Source: Actinomycetota bacterium (GTDB taxonomy: Bacteria; Actinomycetota; Actinomycetes; Nanopelagicales; Nanopelagicaceae). From it: a stretch of DNA of 5,273 nucleotides. A program made the position numbers and the translations under genes. A model generated the notes under the pieces. It had not been told where the DNA came from. It saw nothing but the letters and a program-made list of their open reading frames with translations, and searched no databases. Within the stretch, counting starts at the first letter, position 1; every line of letters begins with the position of its first letter. The DNA lies in NCBI GenBank assembly GCA_947496345.1, contig CANMCL010000072.1:1-5273 (forward strand), read 5' to 3'. This document shows, one piece after another, positions 1-5,273 of this stretch.

Positions 1-143
1 TTGTTCACACACTCTTTACTGAAATCGGTCCACGCTTTGCAACTCGTCAAGGTGGATACACACGTATCACCAAGATCGGTCCTCGCAAGGGCGATAACGC
101 ACCAATGGCAGTTATCGAAGTTCTAACTGAGAAAGATAACTAA
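1..143 (+). CDS. rplQ: 50S ribosomal protein L17, C-terminal part (5' end outside window)
   Basis: The frame begins at base 3 and gives 46 residues to a TAA at 141-143; the start lies beyond the left edge. The visible part is the conserved C-terminal end of L17, with the blocks [18 protein letters not shown] and [17 protein letters not shown], which match the family motifs GPRF-x-x-R-x-GGYTRI and GDNAPMA-x-IE. L17 is a large-subunit protein that binds 23S rRNA near the peptide exit tunnel. In most bacteria rplQ is the last gene of the rpsM-rpsK-rpsD-rpoA-rplQ operon, so those genes probably lie just to the left. Only six residues follow the IEV block, so this L17 lacks the long C-terminal extension seen in many high-GC actinobacteria. 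The identification is firm; the missing 5' part cannot be assessed. Confidence 0.97.
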   Translation, partial: VHTLFTEIGPRFATRQGGYTRITKIGPRKGDNAPMAVIEVLTEKDN

Positions 144-167
144 TTCTTAGTTAACATCCGAAATTAA

Positions 168-1004
168 ATGACCGAGCCCACTCTCTATCCCGAGAGTGGG
201 TTTCGTCGTTTACGCCTTGATATTTCCTACGATGGCACCAATTTTTCGGGTTGGGGGATCCAACCTGATCGCCGCACAGTGCAACAAAGCGTTGAAGATG
301 CGATCAGCACTGTCGCACAAGCAAAGGCCGAAACTATTGTCGCCGGCCGCACCGATGCTGGGGTTCACGCAACCGGCCAAGTCATCCACGTAGATCTTCC
401 AGAGTCCCTGGAGTTAACTGATCTGGCTTATAAGTTAAATCGCATTCTCGATGAAGATATTCGCATCAATCAAATAACTATTGCGCCGCCAGCATTTCAT
501 GCCCGATTTTCAGCGCTGCGCCGTTATTACGAATACCGCATCTTGGATGAAAACAGAGTTATCCCACCGCTGGCGCGCTTTAACACTGAATCTTGGTATC
601 GCCCACTCGATGTAGAAGTAATGAATCAGGCGAGCGCTTTGCTTCTAGGCACCCACGATTACGCCGCATTCTGTAAATTCCGTGAAGGTGCAACAACTAT
701 CCGCACCTTAGAAACCTATTCCTGGCGCCGCGATAACCAAGGCGTCTTGATCGCCGACGTTGTTGCCGATGCCTTCTGTTATTCAATGGTCCGTAACTTG
801 GTTGGGGCAATTGTTTGCGTGGCAGATGGACGCAAAGATGCGAGTTGGATCTCAACGCTGCTAGAAAATAAAGAGCGGGTAAGTGATTCGCTAGTATTTC
901 CAGCGCGCGGTTTATCGCTATATAAAGTCGATTACCCAGATGATGCAGAGCTTTTAGAACGGGCGGCTAAGACCATCGCCCGGCGTGAAGAAGAAGCCAA
1001 TTAA
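168..1004 (+). CDS. truA: tRNA pseudouridine(38-40) synthase TruA
   Basis: TruA isomerises uridines 38, 39 and 40 in the anticodon arm of many tRNAs to pseudouridine, acting in the cytoplasm as a homodimer. The 278-residue length is normal. Family motifs appear in order: YDGTNFSGW (21-29); the catalytic loop GRTDAGVHATGQ (60-71) with nucleophile Asp63; HARFSALRRYYEYRI (about 111-125); GTHDYAAFC (161-169); and FCYSMVRNLVG (203-213). The ATG at 168 is the only plausible start: an in-frame TAA (165-167) directly precedes it, and no other start codon occurs in frame before the conserved core at about residue 14. No Shine-Dalgarno sequence is visible upstream, so translation may depend on coupling to rplQ, which ends 24 bases earlier, or on a leaderless message. 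A strong hairpin overlaps codons 3-12. The C-terminus ends in a short charged helix-like tail. Confidence 0.96.
   Translation: MTEPTLYPESGFRRLRLDISYDGTNFSGWGIQPDRRTVQQSVEDAISTVAQAKAETIVAGRTDAGVHATGQVIHVDLPESLELTDLAYKLNRILDEDIRINQITIAPPAFHARFSALRRYYEYRILDENRVIPPLARFNTESWYRPLDVEVMNQASALLLGTHDYAAFCKFREGATTIRTLETYSWRRDNQGVLIADVVADAFCYSMVRNLVGAIVCVADGRKDASWISTLLENKERVSDSLVFPARGLSLYKVDYPDDAELLERAAKTIARREEEAN
174..203 (+). terminator. terminator-like hairpin inside the start of truA
   Basis: The arm CCCACTCTC (177-185) and the arm GAGAGTGGG (192-200) are perfect reverse complements around a 6-base loop (TATCCC). Three weaker pairs (G-U, A-U, G-U) extend the stem outward to 174 and 203. The stem is followed by TTTCGTCGTTT, a broken T-rich stretch. 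It lies 30-60 bases after the rplQ stop, where the terminator of the upstream ribosomal operon would be expected, yet it falls within truA codons 3-12. It could terminate or attenuate transcription between rplQ and truA, or hinder translation initiation of truA. The weak T-tract makes a full intrinsic terminator uncertain, and coding constraint alone could have produced the pairing. Confidence 0.42.
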
Positions 1005-1005
1005 T

Positions 1006-1043
1006 GGGTGAAATCCCGCTGATATTGCGCTGATATTTCGCCC
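1006..1043 (+). terminator. possible stem-loop terminator after truA
   Basis: GGGTGAAAT (1006-1014), starting two bases after the truA stop, pairs over nine positions with ATTTCGCCC (1035-1043), with one T-G wobble and a 20-base loop. No T-tract follows, so this is not a classical intrinsic terminator. Position and pairing fit a 3'-end or transcript-stabilising structure separating truA from the rplM promoter. The loop contains most of a short tandem repeat that also supplies part of the right arm. Confidence 0.3.
1017..1037. repeat. two tandem copies of a 10-base unit
   Basis: CGCTGATATT occurs at 1017-1026 and again at 1028-1037, separated by one base, giving a period of 11. It lies between the truA stop and the rplM promoter and most simply reflects a small slippage duplication. 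A paired protein-binding site about one helical turn apart is possible, but nothing else in the sequence supports it. Confidence 0.6.
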
Positions 1044-1065
1044 CCATGCGTGGAAATAGGCCATT

Positions 1066-1094
1066 TTGACCCGTTCACGTATGAAAGGTAAAGT
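1066..1094 (+). promoter_or_regulatory. predicted sigma70-type promoter of the rplM-rpsI-glmM-glmS unit
   Basis: A -35 box TTGACC (1066-1071; five of six bases match TTGACA) is followed after exactly 17 bases by a -10 box TAAAGT (1089-1094), which fits the actinobacterial TAnnnT consensus. Transcription would begin around 1100-1103 and leave a leader of roughly 75-80 bases before rplM. This is the best promoter-like sequence seen in the window and sits in its only sizeable intergenic gap, where a ribosomal-protein operon promoter is expected. The start point is predicted, not measured. Confidence 0.65.
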
Positions 1095-1100
1095 TCATCC

Positions 1101-1125
1101 CCTGCGCCAGAATCGGCGCCGAAGG
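1101..1125 (+). promoter_or_regulatory. small hairpin in the rplM leader
   Basis: GCGCC (1104-1108) pairs with GGCGC (1115-1119) around a 6-base loop. CCT (1101-1103) can add three pairs with AGG (1123-1125) across a 3-base bulge. The hairpin would lie at the very 5' end of the predicted rplM transcript. Other bacteria carry L13-binding leader structures ahead of rplM, so autoregulation is conceivable, but I do not recognise this as a known leader family and a hairpin this short can arise by chance. Confidence 0.3.
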
Positions 1126-1178
1126 CAAGTCCCCAAGCGTTAACCAACTAGATCTAAAAAAGAAGAAGGTAATAAAGC

Positions 1179-1631
1179 ATGCGCACATATAGCCCTAAGG
1201 CCGGAGACGCCGTCCGTAAATGGCACGTCATCGATGCACAAGATGTAGTTCTTGGCCGCCTTGCAACACATGCTGCAGTTCTTCTTCGCGGTAAGCACAA
1301 GGCGACATTCGCACCGCACATGGATATGGGCGACTTCGTAGTAATCATCAACGCCGAGAAGATCGCACTCTCTGGCAACAAAGCGCTATCAAAGTTTGAA
1401 CACCGCCACTCAGGTTTCCCAGGCGGTCTTCGCTCAACTGTTTACGGTGAGCTAATTGAAAAGCACCCAACACGTTTAGTTGAAAAAGCGATCAAGGGAA
1501 TGCTTCCTAAGAACCGTCTTGGCCAGCAAGTTGCATCAAAGCTAAAAGTTTATGCAGGTCCAGAGCACCCACACGGCGCTCAAGCACCAACTCCATATGT
1601 ATTCACTCAAGTTTCACAGATCGCAAAGTAA
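1179..1631 (+). CDS. rplM: 50S ribosomal protein L13
   Basis: L13 is an early-assembling large-subunit protein that binds 23S rRNA. The 150-residue length is normal. Recognisable blocks are [17 protein letters not shown] (14-30), [28 protein letters not shown] by position 35-62, [10 protein letters not shown] (75-84), and the signature [20 protein letters not shown] (106-125) followed by GPEHPH (127-132). The start is an ATG preceded at good distance by AGAAGAAGG (1161-1169), a clear Shine-Dalgarno site. A predicted promoter lies about 85 bases upstream, making this the first gene of the unit. As in most bacteria it is directly followed by rpsI, here after 14 bases. The short reading frame on the opposite strand (1154-1381) is a shadow of this gene. 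Confidence 0.97.
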   Translation: MRTYSPKAGDAVRKWHVIDAQDVVLGRLATHAAVLLRGKHKATFAPHMDMGDFVVIINAEKIALSGNKALSKFEHRHSGFPGGLRSTVYGELIEKHPTRLVEKAIKGMLPKNRLGQQVASKLKVYAGPEHPHGAQAPTPYVFTQVSQIAK

Positions 1632-1645
1632 GGGACCTATAACAA

Positions 1646-2140
1646 ATGTCAGATACAACTTATAACGAAGTTTCAGATCTAGACGAGAACGAAGTTCCTA
1701 CTTCTTACTCTTCATCTTCACCAGCACCTGCAACCAACCGCCCAGCAATCAAGGCACCTGGCGCAGGAACCGGTCGTCGTAAAGAAGCAGTTGCTCGCGT
1801 TCGCCTAGTACCTGGCACAGGTCGTTGGGTTGTTAACGGTAAGACACTTGAGAATTACTTCCCAAATAAAGTTCACCAACAATTAGTTTCAGAGCCTTTC
1901 CGCACTGTTGGTGCTGAAAATCAATACGATGTTTTCGCACGTATCAACGGTGGCGGAGTTTCTGGTCAAGCTGGCGCACTTCGCTTAGGCGTTGCACGTT
2001 CACTTAACGAGATCGATGTTGATGCACACCGTCCAGCGCTTAAGAAAGCTGGATTCCTTTCACGTGATGCACGTGTTATCGAGCGCAAGAAGTACGGTCT
2101 GAAGAAGGCCCGTAAGCGTTCGCAATACAGCAAGCGTTAA
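1646..2140 (+). CDS. rpsI: 30S ribosomal protein S9 with N-terminal extension
   Basis: S9 is a small-subunit head protein whose C-terminal tail reaches the P-site tRNA. The core begins at [12 protein letters not shown] (41-52), carries the S9 signature [19 protein letters not shown] (102-120), and ends with the basic tail [12 protein letters not shown] (153-164), whose last residues contact tRNA in the family. Before the core there are about 40 residues: an acidic stretch (DLDENEV, 11-17), a serine run (20-25) and a Pro/Ala-rich linker, probably disordered. Bacterial S9 is usually near 130 residues; such extensions are familiar in actinobacterial S9, which supports the taxonomic reading. The ATG is preceded by AAGGGA (1630-1635), which overlaps the rplM stop, so translation of the two genes is probably coupled. 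Confidence 0.97.
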   Translation: MSDTTYNEVSDLDENEVPTSYSSSSPAPATNRPAIKAPGAGTGRRKEAVARVRLVPGTGRWVVNGKTLENYFPNKVHQQLVSEPFRTVGAENQYDVFARINGGGVSGQAGALRLGVARSLNEIDVDAHRPALKKAGFLSRDARVIERKKYGLKKARKRSQYSKR

Positions 2141-2163
2141 TTCTTAAGGGCCGCAGAACAGCA

Positions 2164-3504
2164 GTGGCACTCTTTGGAACCGATGGAATACGTGGCTTAG
2201 CCAATCGTGATCTCACCGCTGAATTAGCACTCGACGTTGCTGTTGCTGCTGCACATATTCTCGTTGAAACAAATCCAGATAAATCACACCGCCCTAAAGC
2301 CGTTGTCGGCCAAGATTCGCGTGCATCAGGAGAATTCCTAGAAGCAGCCGTTGTTGCTGGTTTAACTAGCGCCGGTGTTGATGTTTATCGTGTTGGTGTT
2401 CTACCAACTCCTGCAATCGCACATTTAGTAGCTGAATCAGGCGCTGACTTAGGTGTAATGATTTCGGCATCGCATAACCCAGCCCCAGATAACGGAATCA
2501 AATTATTCTCACGCGGTGGCGGCAAGTTAGATGATGCCATTGAGGCAGCCATTGAAGCGCGCGTTGGTGAGCCATGGGAGCGTCCAACCGGCAACGGCGT
2601 TGGTCGAGCAATTGTTGACGAGAGCGCTCGCGAAAGATATTTAAAGCACCTGTTATCTTCGGTTAAAACTCCACTTAAAGGTTTGAAGATTGTTGTTGAT
2701 TGCGCAAATGGTGCGGCTTCAACTGTTTCACCGGAGGCCTACCGTCGCGCCGGGGCAGAAGTAGTTTCAATATTTGATGCCCCAAATGGTTGGAATATCA
2801 ACGATGGTTGCGGTTCCACCCACTTAGAACAATTGCGAACTGCAGTATTGCGCGAGGGCGCAGACTTTGGCGTAGCCCACGATGGCGATGCCGATCGCGT
2901 CTTAGCAATTGATGCCCACGGCGCTGAAATCGATGGCGATGTAATTATGACAATACTGGCGCGCGGATTTAAAGCATCAGGATCTTTAAAGGCCGACACA
3001 ATTGTTGCAACAGTGATGAGTAATTTGGGATTTCTTCACGCTATGAAAGATGCTGGGATAAAAGTTGAAACAACTGCTGTTGGCGATCGTTATGTTTTAG
3101 AGAAGATGATCGAAAAAGGCTTCTCACTTGGTGGCGAACAATCTGGTCATTTGATTATGCGTGATTTCGCAACTACTGGTGATGGAACACTTACCGCACT
3201 TGCTTTGGCGCAAGAAGTTGTTAAGTCCGGAAAGACTTTGCAAGAGCTAGCATCTGCGATGGTTCGCTTTCCGCAAGTACTTGTAAATGTTAAAAATGTG
3301 GCTAAAGATAAGTTAGATCAATCTGCTGCAATTAAGGCGGCGGTTCTAGCCGCTGAAGCAAAACTTGGCGAGCATGGACGTATTTTACTAAGAGCATCTG
3401 GCACCGAACCGCTTGTCCGCGTGATGGTTGAGGCACAGAGTGATAACCTAGCGAGCGAAATAGCAAATGACCTTGCGAAGGTCGTTCAAGCAGAGCTGGG
3501 GTAA
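2164..3504 (+). CDS. glmM: phosphoglucosamine mutase GlmM
   Basis: GlmM converts glucosamine-6-phosphate to glucosamine-1-phosphate, the second step towards UDP-GlcNAc for peptidoglycan. The 446-residue length is standard. All four functional loops of the phosphohexomutase family are present: the phosphoserine loop ISASHNPAPDNGIKLF (100-115) with Ser103 as the likely phosphorylated residue; the Mg2+ loop DGDADR (240-245) with Asp240, Asp242 and Asp244; the sugar-binding GGEQSGH (323-329); and the phosphate-binding RASGTEPLVRV (410-420). The start is GTG at 2164, because the conserved N-terminus FGTDGIRG begins at residue 4. The likely ribosome binding site AAGGG (2146-2150) is 13 bases away, slightly long. 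The gene follows rpsI by 23 bases with no terminator, so it is probably co-transcribed with the ribosomal genes. No residue I would expect is missing. Confidence 0.97.
   Translation: MALFGTDGIRGLANRDLTAELALDVAVAAAHILVETNPDKSHRPKAVVGQDSRASGEFLEAAVVAGLTSAGVDVYRVGVLPTPAIAHLVAESGADLGVMISASHNPAPDNGIKLFSRGGGKLDDAIEAAIEARVGEPWERPTGNGVGRAIVDESARERYLKHLLSSVKTPLKGLKIVVDCANGAASTVSPEAYRRAGAEVVSIFDAPNGWNINDGCGSTHLEQLRTAVLREGADFGVAHDGDADRVLAIDAHGAEIDGDVIMTILARGFKASGSLKADTIVATVMSNLGFLHAMKDAGIKVETTAVGDRYVLEKMIEKGFSLGGEQSGHLIMRDFATTGDGTLTALALAQEVVKSGKTLQELASAMVRFPQVLVNVKNVAKDKLDQSAAIKAAVLAAEAKLGEHGRILLRASGTEPLVRVMVEAQSDNLASEIANDLAKVVQAELG
3498..3501 (+). promoter_or_regulatory. ribosome binding site that fixes the glmS start
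   Basis: GGGG (3498-3501), formed by the last codons of glmM, lies 10 bases before the GTG at 3512. It supports that start over the longer upstream ATG at 3467, and its position inside glmM suggests translational coupling. There is no room in the 7-base gap for a glmS ribozyme of the Firmicutes type. Confidence 0.55.
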
Positions 3505-3511
3505 AAAACAA

Positions 3512-5233
3512 GTGTGCGGAATTGTGGGTTACACAGGGCCACAGTCTGCAATTACTCCTTTAATTGAAGGTTTGCGTCGCCTCGAATATCGCGGTTATGA
3601 CTCAGCCGGTATCGCACTAGGAACATCAGGTGCGCTCTTTATTGAAAAGCGTGCCGGTAAGTTAGCCAATCTCGAAGGCGCGCTTCCTGCAAATATGCCG
3701 GTTGTTCATTCTGGAATCGGTCACACACGCTGGGCAACACACGGTGGGCCAACTGATCGCAACGCACATCCACACACCGATAACGAAGGCAAATTAGCCG
3801 TTATCCATAATGGAATTATTGAAAACTATTCTGAGTTAAAGGCAGAACTGCAAGCGCGCGGACACTCTTTTTCATCTGATACCGATACTGAATCTGTAGC
3901 GCACCTACTTTCTGAACTTCGTAAATCCCATAACGGCGATCTAACGCAAGCAATGCGTGAGGCGGTAAGTCGTCTGCGTGGTTCATTTACCTTGGTGGCT
4001 GTTCACGCAGATGCACCCGAGACAATCGTTGGGGTTCGCCGCAATTCACCTTTGGTTGTTGGCCTAGGCGATGGTGAAAACTTTATGGCATCAGATGTTG
4101 CGGCATTTATTGATTACACCAAGCGTGCGGTTGAACTCGGGCAAGATGAAATTATCACGATGACTCCAGCAGGAATTTCGATTATCGGCTTGGATGGGAA
4201 AGCGATTGATCCAAAGGAGTATGCAATTACTTGGGATTCCGCCTCTGCTCAAAAGGGTGGATACGCACACTTTATGCTCAAAGAAATCTTTGAACAGCCA
4301 AAGGCGGTTGCCGACACTTTAATTGGTCGCTTAACCGATAACGGCAAAATTGAATTAGATGAATTACATATGTCGGATGCCGAAATAAAGGCGCTAAAGA
4401 AAATTGTGGTGATTGCTTGCGGTACGGCTTATCACGCAGGAATGATCGCAAAGTATGTAATTGAAAAGTGGGCGAAGATTTCAGTAGAAGTAGAAATCGC
4501 CAGCGAATACCGTTACCGCGATCCGATTATTGATTCCAGCACCTTGGTAATTGCAATCTCGCAATCCGGTGAGACGATGGATACTTTGATGGCGATTCGC
4601 CATGCCAAAGCAGCGGGTGCGCGAGTACTTGCTATCTGCAATACCAATAGCTCCACGATTCCGCGCGAATCAGATGCGGTGCTTTACACACACGCTGGCC
4701 CGGAAATTGCAGTTGCATCGACTAAGGCTTTACTCACCCAGATCGTTGCCGTTGATTTAATTGCGCTGCACTTAGCCCAAGTTCGCGGCGAGCTAAGTGA
4801 TGATCAGGTACACGATCTCTACAATGAAATGCTCGAACTTCCGGGCAAGATTGAACAAATCCTAGAAACAGTAGAACCACTTCGCGCTTTAACCCGCACC
4901 TTTGCTAAGTCAGAGACAGTTTTATTTATTGGCCGCAATATCGGTTATCCCGTCGTACTTGAAGGCGCGCTGAAGTTAAAGGAGTTGGCCTATATTCACG
5001 CCGAAGGATTTGCCGGTGGCGAGTTAAAGCATGGCTCAATCGCGCTGATCGATAAAGATAAAGGCACACCAGTTATTGCAATTCTGCCTTCGGGAAATGA
5101 TCACGCACTCGATGAGAAGATGCTGAGCAATATCCAAGAAGTAAAAGCGCGCGGTGCGCGAGTTATAGTGATTGCACATGAAGGCGCAGAAGTTGTCGGC
5201 GCAGAACACATCATTCGCATCCCTGCATGTTAG
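3512..5233 (+). CDS. glmS: glucosamine-6-phosphate synthase GlmS, interrupted by an in-frame TAG
   Basis: GlmS makes glucosamine-6-phosphate from fructose-6-phosphate and glutamine, the step before GlmM. The GTG at 3512 is the true start because it places Cys2 (MCGIVGYTG) at the mature N-terminus as the glutaminase nucleophile; the ATG at 3467 would add 15 residues and block this. The class II amidotransferase domain shows HTRWATHG (71-78), HNG (99-101) and SDTDTE (122-127). The two sugar-isomerase (SIS) domains show CGTAYHAG (303-310), SQSGETMDTL (350-359), and LKLKELAYIHAEGF followed by GGELKHG, with Glu491 and His507 matching E. coli Glu488 and His504. The frame stops at TAG (5231-5233) after 573 residues, while the family has about 610. 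The lost tail holds the Schiff-base lysine (E. coli Lys603) and the closing AKSVTVE segment, so the product as read should lack synthase activity. Conserved GlmS sequence continues in the same frame after the stop. Confidence 0.93.
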   Translation: MCGIVGYTGPQSAITPLIEGLRRLEYRGYDSAGIALGTSGALFIEKRAGKLANLEGALPANMPVVHSGIGHTRWATHGGPTDRNAHPHTDNEGKLAVIHNGIIENYSELKAELQARGHSFSSDTDTESVAHLLSELRKSHNGDLTQAMREAVSRLRGSFTLVAVHADAPETIVGVRRNSPLVVGLGDGENFMASDVAAFIDYTKRAVELGQDEIITMTPAGISIIGLDGKAIDPKEYAITWDSASAQKGGYAHFMLKEIFEQPKAVADTLIGRLTDNGKIELDELHMSDAEIKALKKIVVIACGTAYHAGMIAKYVIEKWAKISVEVEIASEYRYRDPIIDSSTLVIAISQSGETMDTLMAIRHAKAAGARVLAICNTNSSTIPRESDAVLYTHAGPEIAVASTKALLTQIVAVDLIALHLAQVRGELSDDQVHDLYNEMLELPGKIEQILETVEPLRALTRTFAKSETVLFIGRNIGYPVVLEGALKLKELAYIHAEGFAGGELKHGSIALIDKDKGTPVIAILPSGNDHALDEKMLSNIQEVKARGARVIVIAHEGAEVVGAEHIIRIPAC

Positions 5234-5273
5234 CCACTCTTCCAACCGATTTTAGCAACTGTTCCCTTGCAAG
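5231..5273 (+). other. in-frame TAG and continued glmS coding sequence, cut by the window edge
   Basis: After TAG (5231-5233) the same frame reads PLFQPILATVPLQ to the right edge. This is the conserved GlmS segment corresponding to VIAPIFYTVPLQ of the E. coli enzyme. From the proline of RIP to the proline before ILATVPLQ there are eight positions in both proteins when the stop is counted as one residue, so no bases are gained or lost. The TAG sits where E. coli has the first Glu of HVEEV. A single base substitution, not a frameshift, therefore explains it. The base after the stop is C, a context known to be relatively leaky. Confidence 0.85.

Noticed and set aside
196..393. 65-residue + strand frame within truA
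   Set aside because: It is an out-of-frame overlap of the well-conserved truA and shows no recognisable domain.
1081..1143. A 20-codon ATG-to-TAA frame encoding a very basic, arginine-rich peptide upstream of rplM
   Set aside because: Its ATG lies upstream of the predicted -10 box, so the predicted transcript would not contain the start. It has no ribosome binding site and resembles no small ribosomal protein I know.
2615..2643. TTGACG and TATTTA 17 bases apart inside glmM, a possible internal promoter for glmS
   Set aside because: The -10 candidate fails the final T of TAnnnT, the sequence is fully explained by coding, and chance matches of this quality are common.
2385..2999. Two minus-strand frames inside glmM (2385-2594 and 2739-2999)
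   Set aside because: Both are antisense shadows of conserved GlmM sequence, with composition reflecting the opposite strand and no visible motif.
3467..3511. Longer glmS start at the ATG at 3467, adding 15 residues
   Set aside because: It overlaps the glmM coding end and would bury the cysteine that must become the free N-terminus of the glutaminase domain. GTG at 3512 directly precedes that Cys codon and has a ribosome binding site.
5036..5245. Minus-strand 69-residue frame over the end of glmS
   Set aside because: It is antisense to conserved GlmS sequence, including the segment after the TAG, and has no recognisable features.
5227..5273. A frameshift or a new gene beginning at the ATG at 5227 as explanation of the glmS end
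   Set aside because: That frame gives no GlmS-like residues, whereas the original frame past the TAG matches the family at exact spacing, so substitution fits and an indel does not.

Overview
The window reads as a chromosomal housekeeping segment of an actinobacterium, with every gene on the + strand: the 3' end of rplQ, then truA, rplM, rpsI, glmM and glmS. The order rplQ-truA-rplM-rpsI-glmM-glmS is typical of Actinobacteria. The N-terminal extension of S9 ahead of its conserved core fits that group too. Base composition looks balanced or slightly AT-rich, far from the GC-rich actinomycetes. Together with tight gene spacing this suggests a streamlined low-GC lineage, such as the freshwater acI group (Nanopelagicales). 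The lineage is an inference from memory, not from a search.

Layout. Positions 1-143 hold the C-terminal end of ribosomal protein L17. truA (168-1004) follows after 24 bases and has no evident Shine-Dalgarno site. A perfect 9-bp terminator-like hairpin lies inside its first codons. The 174-base gap 1005-1178 is the only sizeable intergenic region. It carries a long imperfect stem-loop containing a short tandem repeat, a good sigma70-type promoter (TTGACC, 17 bases, TAAAGT), a small leader hairpin and the rplM ribosome binding site. rplM (1179-1631), rpsI (1646-2140), glmM (2164-3504) and glmS (from 3512) then follow with gaps of only 14, 23 and 7 bases. They look like one transcription unit read from that promoter.

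Function. rplQ, rplM and rpsI encode ribosomal proteins, and truA modifies tRNA anticodon arms. glmS and glmM make glucosamine-6-phosphate and then glucosamine-1-phosphate, precursors of UDP-GlcNAc and so of peptidoglycan. The apparent operon therefore links ribosome supply to cell-wall precursor supply.

The main oddity is in glmS. The frame is closed by TAG at 5231-5233 after 573 codons. The same frame continues past the stop with unmistakable GlmS sequence (PLFQPILATVPLQ) at exactly the family spacing, up to the window edge. The stop therefore lies inside the gene and cuts off the C-terminal active-site tail. It could be a sequence error, a nonsense mutation, or read-through or reassignment of TAG. 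The five other genes all end in TAA. I see no mobile element, CRISPR array, tRNA or rRNA gene, and no novel multi-gene system.
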